Of a stretch of DNA of 21,330 nucleotides, positions 19,510-21,330 are shown piece after piece. Position 1 is the first letter of the stretch; each line of letters begins with the position of its first letter. A model generated the notes under the pieces. The model searched no databases. It was not told the origin of the DNA and saw only the letters and a list, made by a program, of their open reading frames with translations. Where the stretch lies: the NCBI GenBank assembly GCA_015680685.1, contig MNCI01010839.1:373989-395318 (forward strand). The letters run 5' to 3'. Made by a program: the position numbers and the translations under genes. Origin of the DNA: Gnetum montanum. Its lineage: Eukaryota; Streptophyta; Gnetopsida; Gnetales; Gnetaceae.

Positions 19510-20130
19510 TGACATCAATCATGCTCAATGTGGGATGGTATAAACCTTACCCCAAGCATTACCACTTCATGCCCCCAGCATTACACCTTTTCCCCATCAT
19601 TGCTCTAGCATGGCCCAAGATCCCAACATTGCACCAACTCCAACACTGACCCTATAGTTTAGCATTACTATTGGAAGGCCCAGTGTGGATGGAAAGAGCC
19701 ATCAAGGATGAAATTATCATTTACTATTTTTAGTAAATGAAATAGCTTTAATTCCATGGGGATATAATACTTACCATACATAGTAACCCTGTTGGATTTA
19801 AACACCCACCACACTTGCATGTAGCTTGAATTTTATCAACAATCAAGTAGAATTTGAAGCCAAATTTGTGATCCAAAATCCTATAAAATCAAAGCATCAA
19901 GACCATGAAAGGACTTCAAACTTTTTCATTTTTTAGGTATTTTTTCACTTGAGAGCTTTGAGCATACACAAAGCTTCTTGAAACCCCCAATGTAAAACCC
20001 ATAGCCATTGTTACCCATGTTATGCCCCCTTTGAGATTCGTGAGATTTTGGTATTGACCCTAAGTACCTAGGAATTAAAACTCTTAGCATGTCTTACTTT
20101 TATGATCCAAATTCCTCACACCTCTCATCT
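19510..20130 (+). repeat. diverged LTR-like copy next to the 3' LTR
   Basis: The order of landmarks matches the 3' LTR: CTAGCATGG words in a C-rich stretch (about 19560-19620), ATAGTAACCC (19779-19788), ATCCTATAAAATC with a TATA box at 19882-19888, CACTTGAGAGCTTTG, TTCTTGAAACCC, TTGAGATTCGTGAGATTTTGGT and CTTAGCAT. Identity is low and patchy, so it is a related family or a much older copy, truncated before the U5 region. No internal coding sequence is attached. Confidence 0.6.
19717..19740. repeat. perfect 10-bp stem hairpin
   Basis: TCATTTACTA-TTTT-TAGTAAATGA is perfectly self-complementary. It lies about 140 bp upstream of the TATA box of the diverged LTR-like copy, while most of the surrounding sequence is decayed. 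Confidence 0.7.
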
Positions 20131-20199
20131 CTTGCACCAATAATGTTGCAAATCTAATTGAAACACCACTAATTTTTGGCTCTCATGAATCAACAATAA

Positions 20200-20970
20200 A
20201 ATTATCTAAGTGTCAAAACTTTGGCAAAAGTTTTTTAAGTCTTGCATCACGTTGCATAGCATAGACAACATAGCATGCTAGAAATCTTGATGTTTGCAAA
20301 ATTTTCTAAGTCTACCTACTACACTCCCTAGCATAGCCAATGTGGCACATGTTTCCAAGGCCAATTTGCACAAATGTCAAGTTAGAAGTAGTCAAAAGGG
20401 CACTAAGGATGGACTAAACAGTTTGGCAAATTTTCTATCTCCTAGGCTATTAAGCTTCCTATGCTCTTTAGTTTTCCCAGCTTGACACATGTCCCAATTT
20501 CTAGTCCACCCAATTGTGAGACTAGGAGTTGTCAAAGATGCTCAGGATGGACAAAACAATTTCGAAAATTTTCTATCTTTCAGGCTTGTTACACTCTGCT
20601 ACGCTGCACAGCATAGATAGCATAGCACAAGCTTTGCAACTCAAATTCTTCTAAGTTTTGGACTAGCCATGGAAGGTGTGTTTGGCAATTTTTCAACTTT
20701 TGAGGTTGCCTATCCTACTTCATCCTTGGAGTGTGATTAGTGTGCCATGGAAAAACATGCCACGTTTTGTCAAAATTCATCCAATAATTGGTGTTACACT
20801 CTGCTACGCTACATAGTGTATACAATGTAATAGATGTTCTAGGGTCAAAAATTTTGTAAGTATGGAACAAAAAGTTATCAAGCCATTTTGACATGGGAGA
20901 TGCATTTTCTGGCTGCTAACATTACCTATACCGCTTCACCCTTAGAGCATAGTTAAGATGCCATGAAGAA
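20200..20970. repeat. degenerate tandem repeat, ~130- to ~210-bp periodicity
   Basis: Blocks recur: GCAAAATTTTCTA-like at about 20230, 20297, 20426, 20562 and 20684; GTTACACTCTGCTACGCT at 20588 and 20794; and a CCTA-C--CTTCA-CCTT-GAG segment at about 20708 and 20926. CATAGCATAG-type words are scattered through. No frame or known family is recognised. Confidence 0.6.
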
Positions 20971-20972
20971 AC

Positions 20973-21330
20973 TGTTGGCGACCATTTGGGACGCGACCGC
21001 CAACAAGTGTCCTCGAACAGGATTTAGGTGCCTGCTGGTCTCTGGAAACACCAAGGCCCAGATACCTCCAAATAAACTCAGTACTTAATGTGAGTATGTG
21101 TGTGTGTGCTGTTGCGGCGTGTGGTTGTGAGAAATGTAACAATTGCGTTGTGTGTAAACTACAAATGACTTACTTTAAAGAGATTCAGCCAACTTTGCCA
21201 AGTACTGTGAGTTGTTGAAAATTTCCTATTTTGTTCAACTTCCTAGTCTACGTAGTCCTTATAATACCTACTTGTAACAAATAAAATTTTGCAAAAACAT
21301 TTGAGCACAACTCTGCAATCTACTCCTAAT
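20973..21330 (+). repeat. right arm of the inverted repeat
   Basis: It starts TGTTGGCGACCATTTGGGAC and is the reverse complement of 46-401. It runs to the last base of the window, so its outer end is unknown. It is CpG-rich relative to the interior and includes a (GT)n stretch near 21095. No coding frame is convincing in it. Alternatives are an LTR of another family starting at TG 20973, or a terminal inverted repeat. Confidence 0.85.

Noticed and set aside
1-21330. tRNA, rRNA or organelle DNA insertions
   Set aside because: No cloverleaf-like or conserved rRNA stretch was noticed on either strand by eye; a covariance-model scan was not possible.

Overview
The window looks like nuclear, repeat-dominated DNA of a land plant with a large, old-repeat genome. 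A gymnosperm-like genome is my guess, from the style of the elements and not from a marker gene. It is AT-rich, strongly CpG-poor in its interior, and has no intact host gene, tRNA or rRNA that I can see. Almost everything belongs to one very long, decayed Ty3/gypsy LTR retrotransposon, read on the + strand. It runs from a 5'-truncated LTR at about 402-1312 to a full-length 3' LTR at about 17919-19505. The archaeal-type RNase H domain upstream of integrase, the element size and the gag-pro/pol split suggest the Tat/Ogre branch.

Layout: 46-401 is the left arm of a large inverted repeat. Then come the truncated 5' LTR, a leader, a broken gag (1463-4110) and a broken protease region (4111-5101). 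At 5277-5595 there are eleven tandem copies of a 29-bp hairpin unit. From 10945 down to 5933, on the opposite strand, lies what looks like an eight-exon gene with good splice signals; reading phase carries across six of seven junctions as chosen and across the seventh with an alternative donor. At about 11640-14400 there is an array of about fifteen units of about 181 bp. A spacer with two stray 29-bp units leads into broken pol: a truncated reverse transcriptase (15073-15790), an RNase H-type domain and an integrase ending at 17674. Three more 29-bp units, a short polypurine tract and the 3' LTR follow. To the right are a more diverged LTR-like copy (about 19510-20130), a degenerate tandem repeat (about 20200-20970) and the right inverted arm (20973-21330).

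Nothing here can be an active element. Gag, protease and pol carry many stops and frameshifts, the RT catalytic box and the conventional RNase H are missing, and two of three integrase acidic residues are changed. Most stops are TAG or TGA, as expected from long deamination of methylated cytosines. The most interesting content is not the polyprotein but what sits between its halves: a spliced accessory gene in antisense, bounded on one side by a 29-bp hairpin array and on the other by a 181-bp satellite-like array.
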